Assembly (NCBI RefSeq): GCF_900108405.1
Contig: NZ_FNXG01000001.1
Span: 248,001-312,000, forward strand
From: Paracoccus alkenifer
GTDB lineage: Bacteria > Pseudomonadota > Alphaproteobacteria > Rhodobacterales > Rhodobacteraceae
Direction: 5' to 3'
DNA length: 64,000 nt
Both the position numbers and the translations under genes were made by a program. Shown here in pieces: positions 56,389 through 64,000 of this stretch (position 1 is its first letter; each line of letters begins with the position of its first letter). The notes beneath the pieces are model-generated. The model made no database searches. It saw only the letters and a list, made by a program, of their open reading frames with translations, and was not told the DNA's origin.

Positions 56389-57899
56389 TCACCCATGACG
56401 TGCGGACGTATAAATCCGCCGAACACCTGCCGCGCCAGGACCAGCTGGCATGGAAAATCGCCGAGGTGGCCGCCGATCCGATCGCGGTCGATGCGGATGT
56501 GACCGAGATGATCATCAACCGGATCATCGACAACGCCGCCGTGGCGGCGGCATCCGTCGCGCGCCGCCCCGTGGCCTCGGCCCGGGCGCAGGCGCTGTGC
56601 CACCCGATGGCACCGGGCGCGACGGTGTTCGGGCTGGCCGATACCCGCGTTTCCCCCGAATGGGCGGCATGGGCCAACGGCACGGCGGTGCGGGAACTGG
56701 ACTTCCACGACACCTTCCTTGCGGCCGATTATTCGCACCCCGGCGACAATATCCCGCCGATCCTTGCCGTGGCGCAGCATACCGGCAAATCGGGGGCCGA
56801 CCTGATCCGGGGGCTGGCGACCGGCTATGAGATTCAGGTGAATCTGGTGCGCGGCATCTGCCTGCATGAGCACAAGATCGACCATATCGCCCATCTGGGG
56901 CCGTCGGCGGCGGCGGGCATCGGCACGCTGCTGGGCCTGCCCGTCGAAACCATCTATCAGGCCGTGCAGCAGGCGCTGCATGTGACCACCACCACCCGCC
57001 AGTCGCGCAAGGGCGAAATCTCCAGCTGGAAAGCCTTTGCCCCCGCCTTTGCCGGCAAGATGGCGATCGAGGCGGTGGACCGGGTGATGCGCGGCGAGGG
57101 CGCGCCCAGCCCGGCGTGGGAGGGCGAGGACGGTTTCATCGCTTATCTGCTGTCCGGCCCGAACGCCCGCTATCATGTGCCCCTGCCGGGCAAGGGTCAG
57201 GCCAAGCGCGCGATCCTTGATACCTATACCAAGGAACATTCGGCGGAATACCAGTCTCAGGCGCTGATCGACCTTGCCCGCAGGATGGGGCCGCAGATCG
57301 GCGATCCGGGCCAGATCGACAGCGTCGTCATCCATACCAGCCATCACACCCATTATGTGATCGGCACCGGCGCGAATGATCCGCAAAAGATGGACCCCAA
57401 GGCCAGCCGCGAGACGCTGGACCATTCGATCATGTATATCTTTGCCGTCGCGCTTGAGGACGGCGGCTGGCACCACGAACGCAGCTATGCGCCCGAGCGC
57501 GCCAACCGCCCCGAAACCGTGGCGCTGTGGCACAAGATCAGCACCGTCGAGTATCCGGAATGGACCCGCCGCTATCACGCCCATGATCCGGCCGAAAAGG
57601 CGTTCGGCGGCCGCGTGGTGGTGACGCTCAAGGACGGTCGGGTGATCGAGGACAGCCTTGCGCTGGCCGATGCCCATCCCGACGGCGCCCGCCCCTTTGT
57701 GCGCGAAAACTATGTGCAGAAATTCCTGACCCTCTCGGACGGGATCATCGCGGCGGCCGAGCAGCAGCGTTTCTTGCAGGCAGCGGCGGCGCTGGCCGAG
57801 CTGAAAGCCGGCGATCTCGCCGCGCTGAATTTCACCGTGAACGCCGACCGCCTTGGCGCACCGCGCCCGCAAGGCATCTTTGACTGGGGGGCAAAATGA
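56385..57899 (+). CDS. prpD: 2-methylcitrate dehydratase
   Basis: 504 residues from ATG 56385. MmgE/PrpD family: [21 protein letters not shown] near the N-terminus, [31 protein letters not shown] (about 103-133) and [20 protein letters not shown]. It dehydrates 2-methylcitrate to 2-methyl-cis-aconitate in propionate breakdown. Between thioesterase and prpC, with four-base overlaps at both ends. Confidence 0.96.
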   Translation: MITHDVRTYKSAEHLPRQDQLAWKIAEVAADPIAVDADVTEMIINRIIDNAAVAAASVARRPVASARAQALCHPMAPGATVFGLADTRVSPEWAAWANGTAVRELDFHDTFLAADYSHPGDNIPPILAVAQHTGKSGADLIRGLATGYEIQVNLVRGICLHEHKIDHIAHLGPSAAAGIGTLLGLPVETIYQAVQQALHVTTTTRQSRKGEISSWKAFAPAFAGKMAIEAVDRVMRGEGAPSPAWEGEDGFIAYLLSGPNARYHVPLPGKGQAKRAILDTYTKEHSAEYQSQALIDLARRMGPQIGDPGQIDSVVIHTSHHTHYVIGTGANDPQKMDPKASRETLDHSIMYIFAVALEDGGWHHERSYAPERANRPETVALWHKISTVEYPEWTRRYHAHDPAEKAFGGRVVVTLKDGRVIEDSLALADAHPDGARPFVRENYVQKFLTLSDGIIAAAEQQRFLQAAAALAELKAGDLAALNFTVNADRLGAPRPQGIFDWGAK

Positions 57900-59068
57900 G
57901 CGGGACCATCATCAAACCCAAGAAATCCGTGGCGCTTTCGGGCGTGGTCGCCGGCAACACCGCGCTGTGCAGCGTCGGGCAATCCGGCAACGACCTGCAT
58001 TACCGCGGCTTTGACATCCTCGACATCGCGGAAGCCTGCGAATTCGAAGAGGTCGCGCATCTGCTGGTCCACGGCACCCTGCCCAGCGCGCCCGAACTGC
58101 GCGCCTACAAGGCGAAACTGAAGGCGCTGCGCGGCCTGCCCCGCGCGGTGCGCGAGACGCTTGAGGCGATCCCCGCCGCCGCCCATCCGATGGACGTGCT
58201 GCGCTCGGGCGTCTCGGCGCTGGGTTGCGTGCTGCCCGAGGCCGTCGATCACAACATCCCCGGCGCGCGCGATATCATCGACCGGCTGATCGCCGCGCAA
58301 GGCTCGATGCTGCTTTACTGGCACCACTACGCGCAGAACGGCCGCCGGATCGAGGTCGAGACCGGGGACGACACCGTCGCCGGGCATTTCCTGCATCTGC
58401 TGCACGGGCAACCCGCGACCGGGGCCGAGGTGCGGGCGATGCACACCACGCTGAACCTTTATGCCGAGCATGAATTCAACGCCTCGACCTTTACCGCCCG
58501 CACCATCGCGGGCACCGGCTCGGACGTCTATTCCGCCGTGGCCGGGGCCATCGGCGCCCTGCGCGGACCGAAACACGGCGGCGCCAACGAGGTCGCCTTT
58601 GAAATCCAGAAACGCTACGACACCCCCGACGAGGCCGAGCTCGACATCCGCGCCCGCATGGCCGCGCGCGAGGTCATCATCGGCTTTGGCCATCCGGTCT
58701 ATACCATCGCCGATCCGCGCAACGTGGTGATCAAGCGGGTGGCAAAGCAGCTATCTGACGCCGCCGGGTCTACAAGGATGTTCGATATCGCCGAACGGAT
58801 CGAGACGGTGATGATGCAGGAAAAGCGGATGTTCCCGAATCTCGACTGGTATTCGGCGGTCTCCTATCACCTGCTGGGCGTGCCGACGGCAATGTTCACC
58901 CCGATCTTCGTCATCGCCCGCACCGCCGGCTGGGGGGCGCATGTGGTTGAGCAGCGGCAGGACAACAAGATCATCCGCCCTTCCGCCAATTACATCGGCC
59001 CGGACAACCGCGCCTTTACCCCGATCGACAAACGCGGCCTGCTGCCCGCGCCGCAGCACGAGGTCTGA
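57896..59068 (+). CDS. prpC: 2-methylcitrate synthase
   Basis: 390 residues. Condenses propionyl-CoA with oxaloacetate. Citrate-synthase core visible: [32 protein letters not shown] near the N-terminus, [16 protein letters not shown] [22 protein letters not shown] (about 196-217), [18 protein letters not shown] and the active-site histidine/aspartate region. Length and context identify PrpC rather than GltA. prpB starts one base after its stop. Confidence 0.96.
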   Translation: MSGTIIKPKKSVALSGVVAGNTALCSVGQSGNDLHYRGFDILDIAEACEFEEVAHLLVHGTLPSAPELRAYKAKLKALRGLPRAVRETLEAIPAAAHPMDVLRSGVSALGCVLPEAVDHNIPGARDIIDRLIAAQGSMLLYWHHYAQNGRRIEVETGDDTVAGHFLHLLHGQPATGAEVRAMHTTLNLYAEHEFNASTFTARTIAGTGSDVYSAVAGAIGALRGPKHGGANEVAFEIQKRYDTPDEAELDIRARMAAREVIIGFGHPVYTIADPRNVVIKRVAKQLSDAAGSTRMFDIAERIETVMMQEKRMFPNLDWYSAVSYHLLGVPTAMFTPIFVIARTAGWGAHVVEQRQDNKIIRPSANYIGPDNRAFTPIDKRGLLPAPQHEV

Positions 59069-59069
59069 G

Positions 59070-59981
59070 ATGCCCTATCTGATCGCAGACGACCTGCCGC
59101 AGGCCCCGGCGGGCCAGCGGTTTCGCGCCGCGCTGACCCGCCCCGGCATAATGCGCCTGCCCGGCGCGCATAACGGCATGGCCGCCTTGCAGGCCAGGGC
59201 GGCGGGGTTCGAGGCGCTGTATCTGTCCGGCGCCGCGATGACCGCCAGCATGGGCCTGCCCGATCTGGGCATCATCACGGTCGATGAGGTGGCGTTTTTC
59301 ATCCGCCAGATCGCGCGGGCCAGCGGCCTGCCGCTGCTGGTCGATGGCGATACCGGCTACGGCGAGGCGCTGAACGTCATGCACATGGTGCGCGTGTTCG
59401 AAGAGGCCGGCGCGGGCGCCGTGCATCTTGAGGACCAGCTTTTGCCGAAGAAATGCGGTCATCTGAACGACAAGAAGCTGGCATCGGCGCAGGACATGGC
59501 CGCCAAGGTCGCCGCTGCCGCCCGCGCCCGGCGCGATCTGGTCATCATCGCGCGCACCGACGCGGCCGCCAGCGAGGGCATCGAGGGCGCGGTGGCGCGC
59601 GCGAAGCTTTATGTCGAGGCCGGTGCCGATGCGATCTTTCCCGAGGCGCTGACTAGCGTCGAGATGTTCCGCGAAATCCGCGCGGCCCTGCCCGGCGTGA
59701 AACTGCTGGCCAACATGACCGAGTTCGGCCGCACCCCCGCCCTGACCGCGCAGGAATTCGAGGATCTGGGCTATGACATGGTGATCTGGCCGGTCTCGTC
59801 GCTGCGCGTCGCCAACAAGGCGCAGGAAAAGCTTTACGCCACGCTGGCCCGCGACGGCGCCACCACCGCGATGATCCCCCAGATGCAGACCCGCGCCGAG
59901 CTTTACGAGGTGATCGGCCTCAACAGCTTTGAGGCGCTGGACGCGAGCATCGCGCAAAGCGTGCTGCCGACGGTCTCGTGA
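59070..59981 (+). CDS. prpB: 2-methylisocitrate lyase
   Basis: 303 residues. Cleaves 2-methylisocitrate to succinate and pyruvate. Phosphoenolpyruvate mutase/isocitrate lyase superfamily: LPLLVDGDTGYGEALNVMHMV (about 92-112), the KKCGHL signature with catalytic cysteine (LPKKCGHLNDKKL, about 134-146), VIIARTDAAAS. Last gene of the methylcitrate operon; a CCGGGGCC-AT-GGCCCGG hairpin (59983-59999) follows directly. Confidence 0.96.
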   Translation: MPYLIADDLPQAPAGQRFRAALTRPGIMRLPGAHNGMAALQARAAGFEALYLSGAAMTASMGLPDLGIITVDEVAFFIRQIARASGLPLLVDGDTGYGEALNVMHMVRVFEEAGAGAVHLEDQLLPKKCGHLNDKKLASAQDMAAKVAAAARARRDLVIIARTDAAASEGIEGAVARAKLYVEAGADAIFPEALTSVEMFREIRAALPGVKLLANMTEFGRTPALTAQEFEDLGYDMVIWPVSSLRVANKAQEKLYATLARDGATTAMIPQMQTRAELYEVIGLNSFEALDASIAQSVLPTVS

Positions 59982-60047
59982 CCCGGGGCCATGGCCCGGA
60001 ACCGGCGGCATCGGGCCAGGCTGCCCGCTGCCGCCGCGCCACCGGCT

Positions 60048-60995
60048 TTACCCTGCGGATGCCAGCTTTCGCTCAAGATCCCAGACGCGGGCTGCGTGAC
60101 GAAGATGCCGGCCCTGCGGCGGCACGCTGCCCTCGGGCAATTCATCGGCGTCGATGACCGGGCCGCCGCTGTCATGTGTCGCACCCCCGGCCAGGCTTGC
60201 CCGCAGCGCCGTTACCTCGGCCGAGCGATGCGCATCCATCAGCTCGGCGTAATGGCGCCATGTCGCCTTGCAGAACGGGCGCTCGGTCCCGTCGGGCAGC
60301 GAGAAAGGCGACGCCGGATGAAGGGATGCCACCGGCAGAAATCCCTCGGGGATCGGGGTGTTGGCTGAATGGGTCCGCCCTGCGGCAAGCAGTTTCGGCA
60401 GCAGATGCGTGTGCGGGCCATCAGGGCTTTTCCAGCCGGTATCCGGGCCGCCGATCTTCTGATAGACCTCGACCCGCCCGGCGGCGGTCAGGGACACGCG
60501 GTGCGGATGCTTGCCAAGGATCATCGCAGAGGCCGAGTTCTGCGGGTCGAAATAACCGCGCCCCTCGTTGGCGCGAAGCTCTGCGATCAGCTCGGGGTCG
60601 CGGGTGCGCACGCAAAAGCGGACATTCTTCTGTTCCAGGCCGCCGTCGAAAATGATCATGTCCCGGTCCTCGGGGCGGATCGCGTCTTCATCCACCCCGA
60701 TCTCGGTCAGCCCCTTGCATTGGGGAACCAGCGCCTCGGCCTCGGGCAGCAGGAATTCGACATGGCGAAAGAAGCGCTCGGATTTGGTCGAGGGCATGTC
60801 CCAGGCCAGCGCCGTCAGCCCCTCGGTCCGGTCAAACCGGATGCCGCCGCGCGGGGTGAACCAGCCAGCATTGCGATCGGCCGGCAAGGCCGGGGCATCG
60901 CCCGGCCAGCGGATGAATTCGCAAATGGCGCCAAAGCTGCCCATCGACCAGCCGGTGATCTCGTCGCTCAGCCAGCGTTCCAGCGTTTCCTTCAT
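60048..60995 (-). CDS. Unrecognised cytosolic protein, last gene of the B12-type uptake operon
   Basis: 315 residues from ATG 60995, no signal peptide or membrane helix. It begins MKETLERWLSDEITGWSMGS and contains FGAICEFIRWPGD, FDRTEGLTALAWDMPSTKS, IIFDGGLEQKNVRFCVRTRD and several histidines (KHPHRVSL, GPHTHLLPKLL). I do not recognise the family. The ATG overlaps the ATPase stop (ATGA), so the gene is translationally coupled to the ABC transporter genes; a role in corrinoid or iron-chelate handling is therefore possible. Convergent with prpB. Confidence 0.75.
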   Translation of the reverse strand: MKETLERWLSDEITGWSMGSFGAICEFIRWPGDAPALPADRNAGWFTPRGGIRFDRTEGLTALAWDMPSTKSERFFRHVEFLLPEAEALVPQCKGLTEIGVDEDAIRPEDRDMIIFDGGLEQKNVRFCVRTRDPELIAELRANEGRGYFDPQNSASAMILGKHPHRVSLTAAGRVEVYQKIGGPDTGWKSPDGPHTHLLPKLLAAGRTHSANTPIPEGFLPVASLHPASPFSLPDGTERPFCKATWRHYAELMDAHRSAEVTALRASLAGGATHDSGGPVIDADELPEGSVPPQGRHLRHAARVWDLERKLASAG

Positions 60996-61723
60996 GCCTC
61001 GTCCTCCAGTTCTGCAATGGTCCATCCTGCGCCGTGTCTGAGCACGGCGACGCCGAAAACCTCGCGGCAAAGCTCTTGCGTCAGCACCGTCCCGGGCGGT
61101 CCGTCGGCGCGGATTTCCCCTTGGTCAAGCACGATCATGCGGGTGCAATAGCGCGCGGCCAGGGGCAGGTCGTGCATGGTCGCCAGCACCGCATCGCCCG
61201 CATCGGCCCGCGCCCGCAGCAGCTTTGCGGTCCGGATCGACTGCGCAGGGTCAAGCGCGGCACAGGGTTCGTCGGCCAACAGCAGCGGCGCGCCCTGCGC
61301 CAGCGCACGGGCCAGCAGAACCCTTGCGCGCTCGCCCCCCGACAGACCGGGAACCTGACGACGCGCAAATGCGGCAAGGCCCAGTCGCTGCGACAGGGCG
61401 CGCGCCTGGGCCATCCCGTCGCCGCGGTGATCGGGGTTTGCGCGCCATCCCAGCGCGACCAGCTCCTCGACCGCGATCGGCCAGACCAGCTCGCGTTCCT
61501 GCGCGAGATAGGCGACATGGCGCGGCCGCGCGGTGATGGGCAGCGCGGCAATCGAGCTGTGCCCGGCGGCCGGCAGCAGGCCAAGGGCGGCGCGCAAAAG
61601 CGTGGTCTTGCCCGCGCCGTTCGGGCCGACCAGCCCGACGAATTCACCTGCGGCAAGCGCAAGATCCGTGGGCCCGAGCCTGCGACCGACCGCCAGCCCC
61701 CTTAGCGTCAACAGCGCCGTCAT
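60992..61723 (-). CDS. btuD: ABC transporter ATP-binding protein (BtuD-like)
   Basis: 243 residues. Walker A GLVGPNGAGKTTLLRAALGL (about 29-48), Q-loop YLAQERELVW, signature PGLSGGERARVLLARALAQG (about 135-154) and Walker B LLLADEPCAALDPAQ. This is the FecE/BtuD/HmuV ATPase class serving cobalamin, heme or siderophore importers. Overlap with the permease at one end and the unknown gene at the other. Cobalamin is favoured by the neighbouring receptor. Confidence 0.85.
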   Translation of the reverse strand: MTALLTLRGLAVGRRLGPTDLALAAGEFVGLVGPNGAGKTTLLRAALGLLPAAGHSSIAALPITARPRHVAYLAQERELVWPIAVEELVALGWRANPDHRGDGMAQARALSQRLGLAAFARRQVPGLSGGERARVLLARALAQGAPLLLADEPCAALDPAQSIRTAKLLRARADAGDAVLATMHDLPLAARYCTRMIVLDQGEIRADGPPGTVLTQELCREVFGVAVLRHGAGWTIAELEDEA

Positions 61724-62700
61724 GCCTCGCGCCCCCGCGATTTCCAGATCAGGTGCAAAAACACCGGCGTCCCGATCAGCGCGGTCAGCACGCCCAGCTT
61801 CAGGTCGCGCCCCGGCAGGATCACCCGCACGGTGATATCGGCCGCCAGGATCAGCGCCGCGCCCCCGACGGCCGAGGGCACAAGCAGGCGCGAGGGCAGC
61901 CCTCCGGTCGCCCGCCGCAGCAGATGCGGCACGACAAGGCCGACAAAGCCGATCATGCCGGCGACCGAGGTCGCCGCGCCGCTCAGACAGGCGGTGCCGA
62001 AAATCAGCATCAGCCGCAGCCGGCGGACATCCACCCCCATCGAGACTGCCGTTTCCTCGCCCAGCGACAGCGCGTCCAGCCCCTTGCGCGACGACCAGAT
62101 CAGCAGGGCGCCCAGCGCAAGGATCGGCAGTGCCACCACGACATGCTGGAACGAACGGTCCGCCAGAGACCCCATCATCCAGAACATCATCTCGTTGGCG
62201 GCAAAAGGGTTTCTGGACAGATTCAGCGCAAGGCTGACCATGGCGCCCGCAGCCGCCGACAGCGCCACGCCCGACAGGATCAGCGTCGTGGTCCGCGCGC
62301 CGGGGCCGGACAGCGCAAGCAGCAGCAGCACCGACAGCGCCGCCCCGGCAAGCCCCGCCAGCGGCAGCGCCATCGGGAAAACCGCGGCGAGGCCAGTTTG
62401 CAGGGCCAGCACCGCCCCCAGCGCAGCAAAGGCCGAGGTGCCGACGATCCCCGGCTCGGCCAGCGGGTTGCGCAGGAACCCCTGCAACCCCGCTCCGGCA
62501 AGGCCCAGCGACGCGCCGATCAGCACCGCCAGCGCCGCCCGCGGCAGGCGCAGTTCCTGCATCACCAGCACGACAAGCGGATCGCCCGCGCCCAGATAGC
62601 CGCGAAGGCTGTTCCAGAAGCCGACGTTCCCCGACCCCACGAAAAGCGATGTGGAAAACAGCAGCGCGCAGAGCGCGCTCAGGGCCAGGATCAGCCTCAC
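61720..62700 (-). CDS. btuC: FecCD/BtuC-type ABC permease
   Basis: 326 residues from GTG 62700, about ten transmembrane helices. FecCD family landmarks: RLPRAALAVLIGASLGLAGAGLQGFLRNPLAEPGIVGTSAFAALG (about 54-98), WMMGSLADRSFQ and MIGFVGLVVPHLLRRATG (about 248-265) near the loop that contacts the ATPase. GTG overlaps the previous stop (GTGA). An upstream frame extension is hydrophilic and unlikely. Substrate, cobalamin versus ferric siderophore or heme, is set by context only. Confidence 0.87.
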   Translation of the reverse strand: MRLILALSALCALLFSTSLFVGSGNVGFWNSLRGYLGAGDPLVVLVMQELRLPRAALAVLIGASLGLAGAGLQGFLRNPLAEPGIVGTSAFAALGAVLALQTGLAAVFPMALPLAGLAGAALSVLLLLALSGPGARTTTLILSGVALSAAAGAMVSLALNLSRNPFAANEMMFWMMGSLADRSFQHVVVALPILALGALLIWSSRKGLDALSLGEETAVSMGVDVRRLRLMLIFGTACLSGAATSVAGMIGFVGLVVPHLLRRATGGLPSRLLVPSAVGGAALILAADITVRVILPGRDLKLGVLTALIGTPVFLHLIWKSRGREA

Positions 62701-63536
62701 AGCCCGGCCCCTGCCCGCGCGGCATCCTGAAGCGCGCGGATGGCGTTGACGGTCAGCGGCGTGCCGCAGCTCCATTCGGGCCGTGTCTCGGCTTGGGCGC
62801 GCGGCGGCGTCAGCATGGCTTCCAGCGCGGGATGGCGCAGCATTTCCTCGCCCCGGCTGTGGCCCTGATAGGTCTGTCCGCGCACCACCAGCCGAGGTCC
62901 GGCAAGGATCAGCGCCTCAAGCGGGATAACCCCGCCTGCGCCCATCCCCAGTCGGGGCGCGATATTTTCCAGCCCGGCCGTCTCGACGATCGTGTTGCCC
63001 AGCGAACCCGCGCCCGAGGTGAAGCCCGAGGAATAGTAGATCGCCGTCTCGGGGCGGACGGGGGGCGCGGCCGCGGCGATCTGCGCCAGCTCGGCGTCCA
63101 TCTGCGCGACCAGCGCCTCGGCCCGCGCCTCGCGGCCAAGGACGCGCCCCATCTGCCGCAGGTTGGCGCGGATATCGTCCAGCGAGTTTTCCGGCTCGAA
63201 GATCTCGACGCGGTGGCCAAGACGGGTCAGCATGTCCACGGTCACCCGGGTCGTATAGCGGCCCGCCAGCACCAGATCCGGCCGCAGAAAGGCGATTTCC
63301 TCGGCCAGGCCATGGTTGACCGGCAGCGTCTCGGCCTGGGCCACCATGGCCGAGGCCATGGGATCGACGGCCAGATAGCTGACCGAAACCAGCTGCCCCG
63401 GCGCCGCGACCAGCATCGCCAGCTGGTCGGTGCACAGGTTCATCGACACCACCCGCTGCGGCGGCGCGGCATCGGCCGCACCCCCGAGCCAGAGGCCAAG
63501 CGCGATGCACCCGGCCTTGGCCAGATGCCTTACCAC
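62697..63536 (-). CDS. btuF: Periplasmic binding protein (BtuF-like)
   Basis: 279 residues with signal peptide (KAGCIALGLWLGGAADA, cleavage about residue 23). The mature protein begins APPQRVVSMNLCTDQLAMLV, a start common in BtuF-like cobalamin binding proteins; a central GRYTTRVTVDMLTRLGHRVEIFEPE and C-terminal domain follow. Start is GTG 63536, overlapping the receptor stop. Substrate assignment rests on the receptor and locus. Confidence 0.82.
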   Translation of the reverse strand: MVRHLAKAGCIALGLWLGGAADAAPPQRVVSMNLCTDQLAMLVAAPGQLVSVSYLAVDPMASAMVAQAETLPVNHGLAEEIAFLRPDLVLAGRYTTRVTVDMLTRLGHRVEIFEPENSLDDIRANLRQMGRVLGREARAEALVAQMDAELAQIAAAAPPVRPETAIYYSSGFTSGAGSLGNTIVETAGLENIAPRLGMGAGGVIPLEALILAGPRLVVRGQTYQGHSRGEEMLRHPALEAMLTPPRAQAETRPEWSCGTPLTVNAIRALQDAARAGAGL

Positions 63537-64000
63537 CTGGCCTCAAGCCCGACATAGGCGGTGCGGCCCTGACCGTAATAGCCCCAAGCCTCGGAATATT
63601 CCTTGTCGAACAGGTTCACGATGCGGCCTTGCAGCCGGATTTCGTCGTTCAGGTCGTAATGCGCGGCAAGGTTGACGGTGGTGAAGCCCGGCAGCTTGCT
63701 GGTCGCGGGGCTGGGGTTTTCATCGCTCCAGACGTGGTTGAACCACTCCATGTCATAGGTGCCGCTGACATGGCGGATGTCCACCGACGCCAGCCCGCGC
63801 CCTGCGGCGAACCCCTGGCTTGCACGCAGGCCAAGCTGGTGGCGCGGGGCGCGCACGATCGGCAGGCCGCTGGCCTGGGCCGCATCGACATAGGTATAGT
63901 CGGCACCCAGCGACAGCGTGTCGGTCGCCTGCATGGTCACGCCCAGCTCGAACCCCTTGCGGGTGCTGGTGCCGGGCGCGTTCTCCGCGCTCGTCGCGGT
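63530..64000 (-). CDS. btuB: TonB-dependent outer membrane receptor, BtuB-like (C-terminal part)
   Basis: The last 156 residues of a 22-strand beta barrel; the N-terminus lies beyond the window. Strand pattern: YTYVDAAQASG, HQLGLRASQGF, TTVNLAAHYDLNDEIRLQGR. The end NLFDKEYSEAWGYYGQGRTA-YVGLEARW resembles the BtuB C-terminus (LFDKDYET...GY...GR) and finishes in an aromatic residue as outer membrane proteins do. Cobalamin is the likely substrate. First in the btuB-btuF-btuC-btuD-unknown order, all with overlapping ends. Confidence 0.82.
   Translation of the reverse strand, partial: TATSAENAPGTSTRKGFELGVTMQATDTLSLGADYTYVDAAQASGLPIVRAPRHQLGLRASQGFAAGRGLASVDIRHVSGTYDMEWFNHVWSDENPSPATSKLPGFTTVNLAAHYDLNDEIRLQGRIVNLFDKEYSEAWGYYGQGRTAYVGLEARW

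Overview
The window is a contiguous piece of a chromosome of a high-GC alphaproteobacterium, most likely a Paracoccus or a close Rhodobacteraceae relative. Support comes from gene order (aroB-aroK next to xerD, bamE divergent from yceD-rpmF-plsX-fabH), a metal-independent type of HemB, a Mur-like Fur regulator beside a sit-type metal transporter, RamB/MccR-type regulators, and coding sequence of roughly 65-70% GC. I saw no transposase, prophage, integron or CRISPR array. The genus is an inference; no rRNA gene is present to anchor it.

Layout. 0-15 kb: housekeeping genes (a partial membrane protein, hemB, a lytic transglycosylase, ssb, aroB-aroK, two unrecognised envelope proteins, xerD, tkt, a DMT exporter, a lipid A type acyltransferase, accB-accC). 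14.6-28 kb: gamma carbonic anhydrase, gmk, a low-GC islet with one unrecognised Gly/Ala-rich protein, ispH, rnhA, a UPF0126 membrane protein, tgt, olsB, msrB, bamE, yceD-rpmF-plsX-fabH, hisF-hisE, a MgtC-family protein and a sulfotransferase. 28-32 kb: a Fur/Mur-family regulator divergent from a four-gene Mn/Fe/Zn ABC transporter. 32-36.6 kb: nnrS, then a complete pqqABCDE operon including the 33-residue PqqA. 36.8-39 kb: rpsB-tsf and tRNA-Arg(CCG).

39-64 kb is the most interesting part. It holds aceB-aceA with a RamB-type regulator, nrdHIEF behind a cobalamin riboswitch, the divergent anaerobic nrdD-nrdG operon, metE with its MetR-type regulator, a methylcitrate cycle operon (thioesterase-prpD-prpC-prpB) with a second RamB-family regulator, and finally a TonB-dependent receptor/binding protein/permease/ATPase set that looks like B12 uptake. 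Each catabolic or biosynthetic system here has a well-known B12-dependent alternative (ethylmalonyl-CoA pathway, NrdJ, MetH, methylmalonyl-CoA mutase). The 25 kb therefore reads as a B12-sparing block next to B12 import. This grouping is my inference; the riboswitch is directly visible.

Other points: the glycyl-radical segment of NrdD is encoded as a separate 52-codon frame behind an in-frame TGA; an intergenic element built on GGATATTT...CAAGAAAGA recurs about ten times, often beside a GC hairpin at gene 3' ends; two of its copies carry an 18-bp perfect palindrome.
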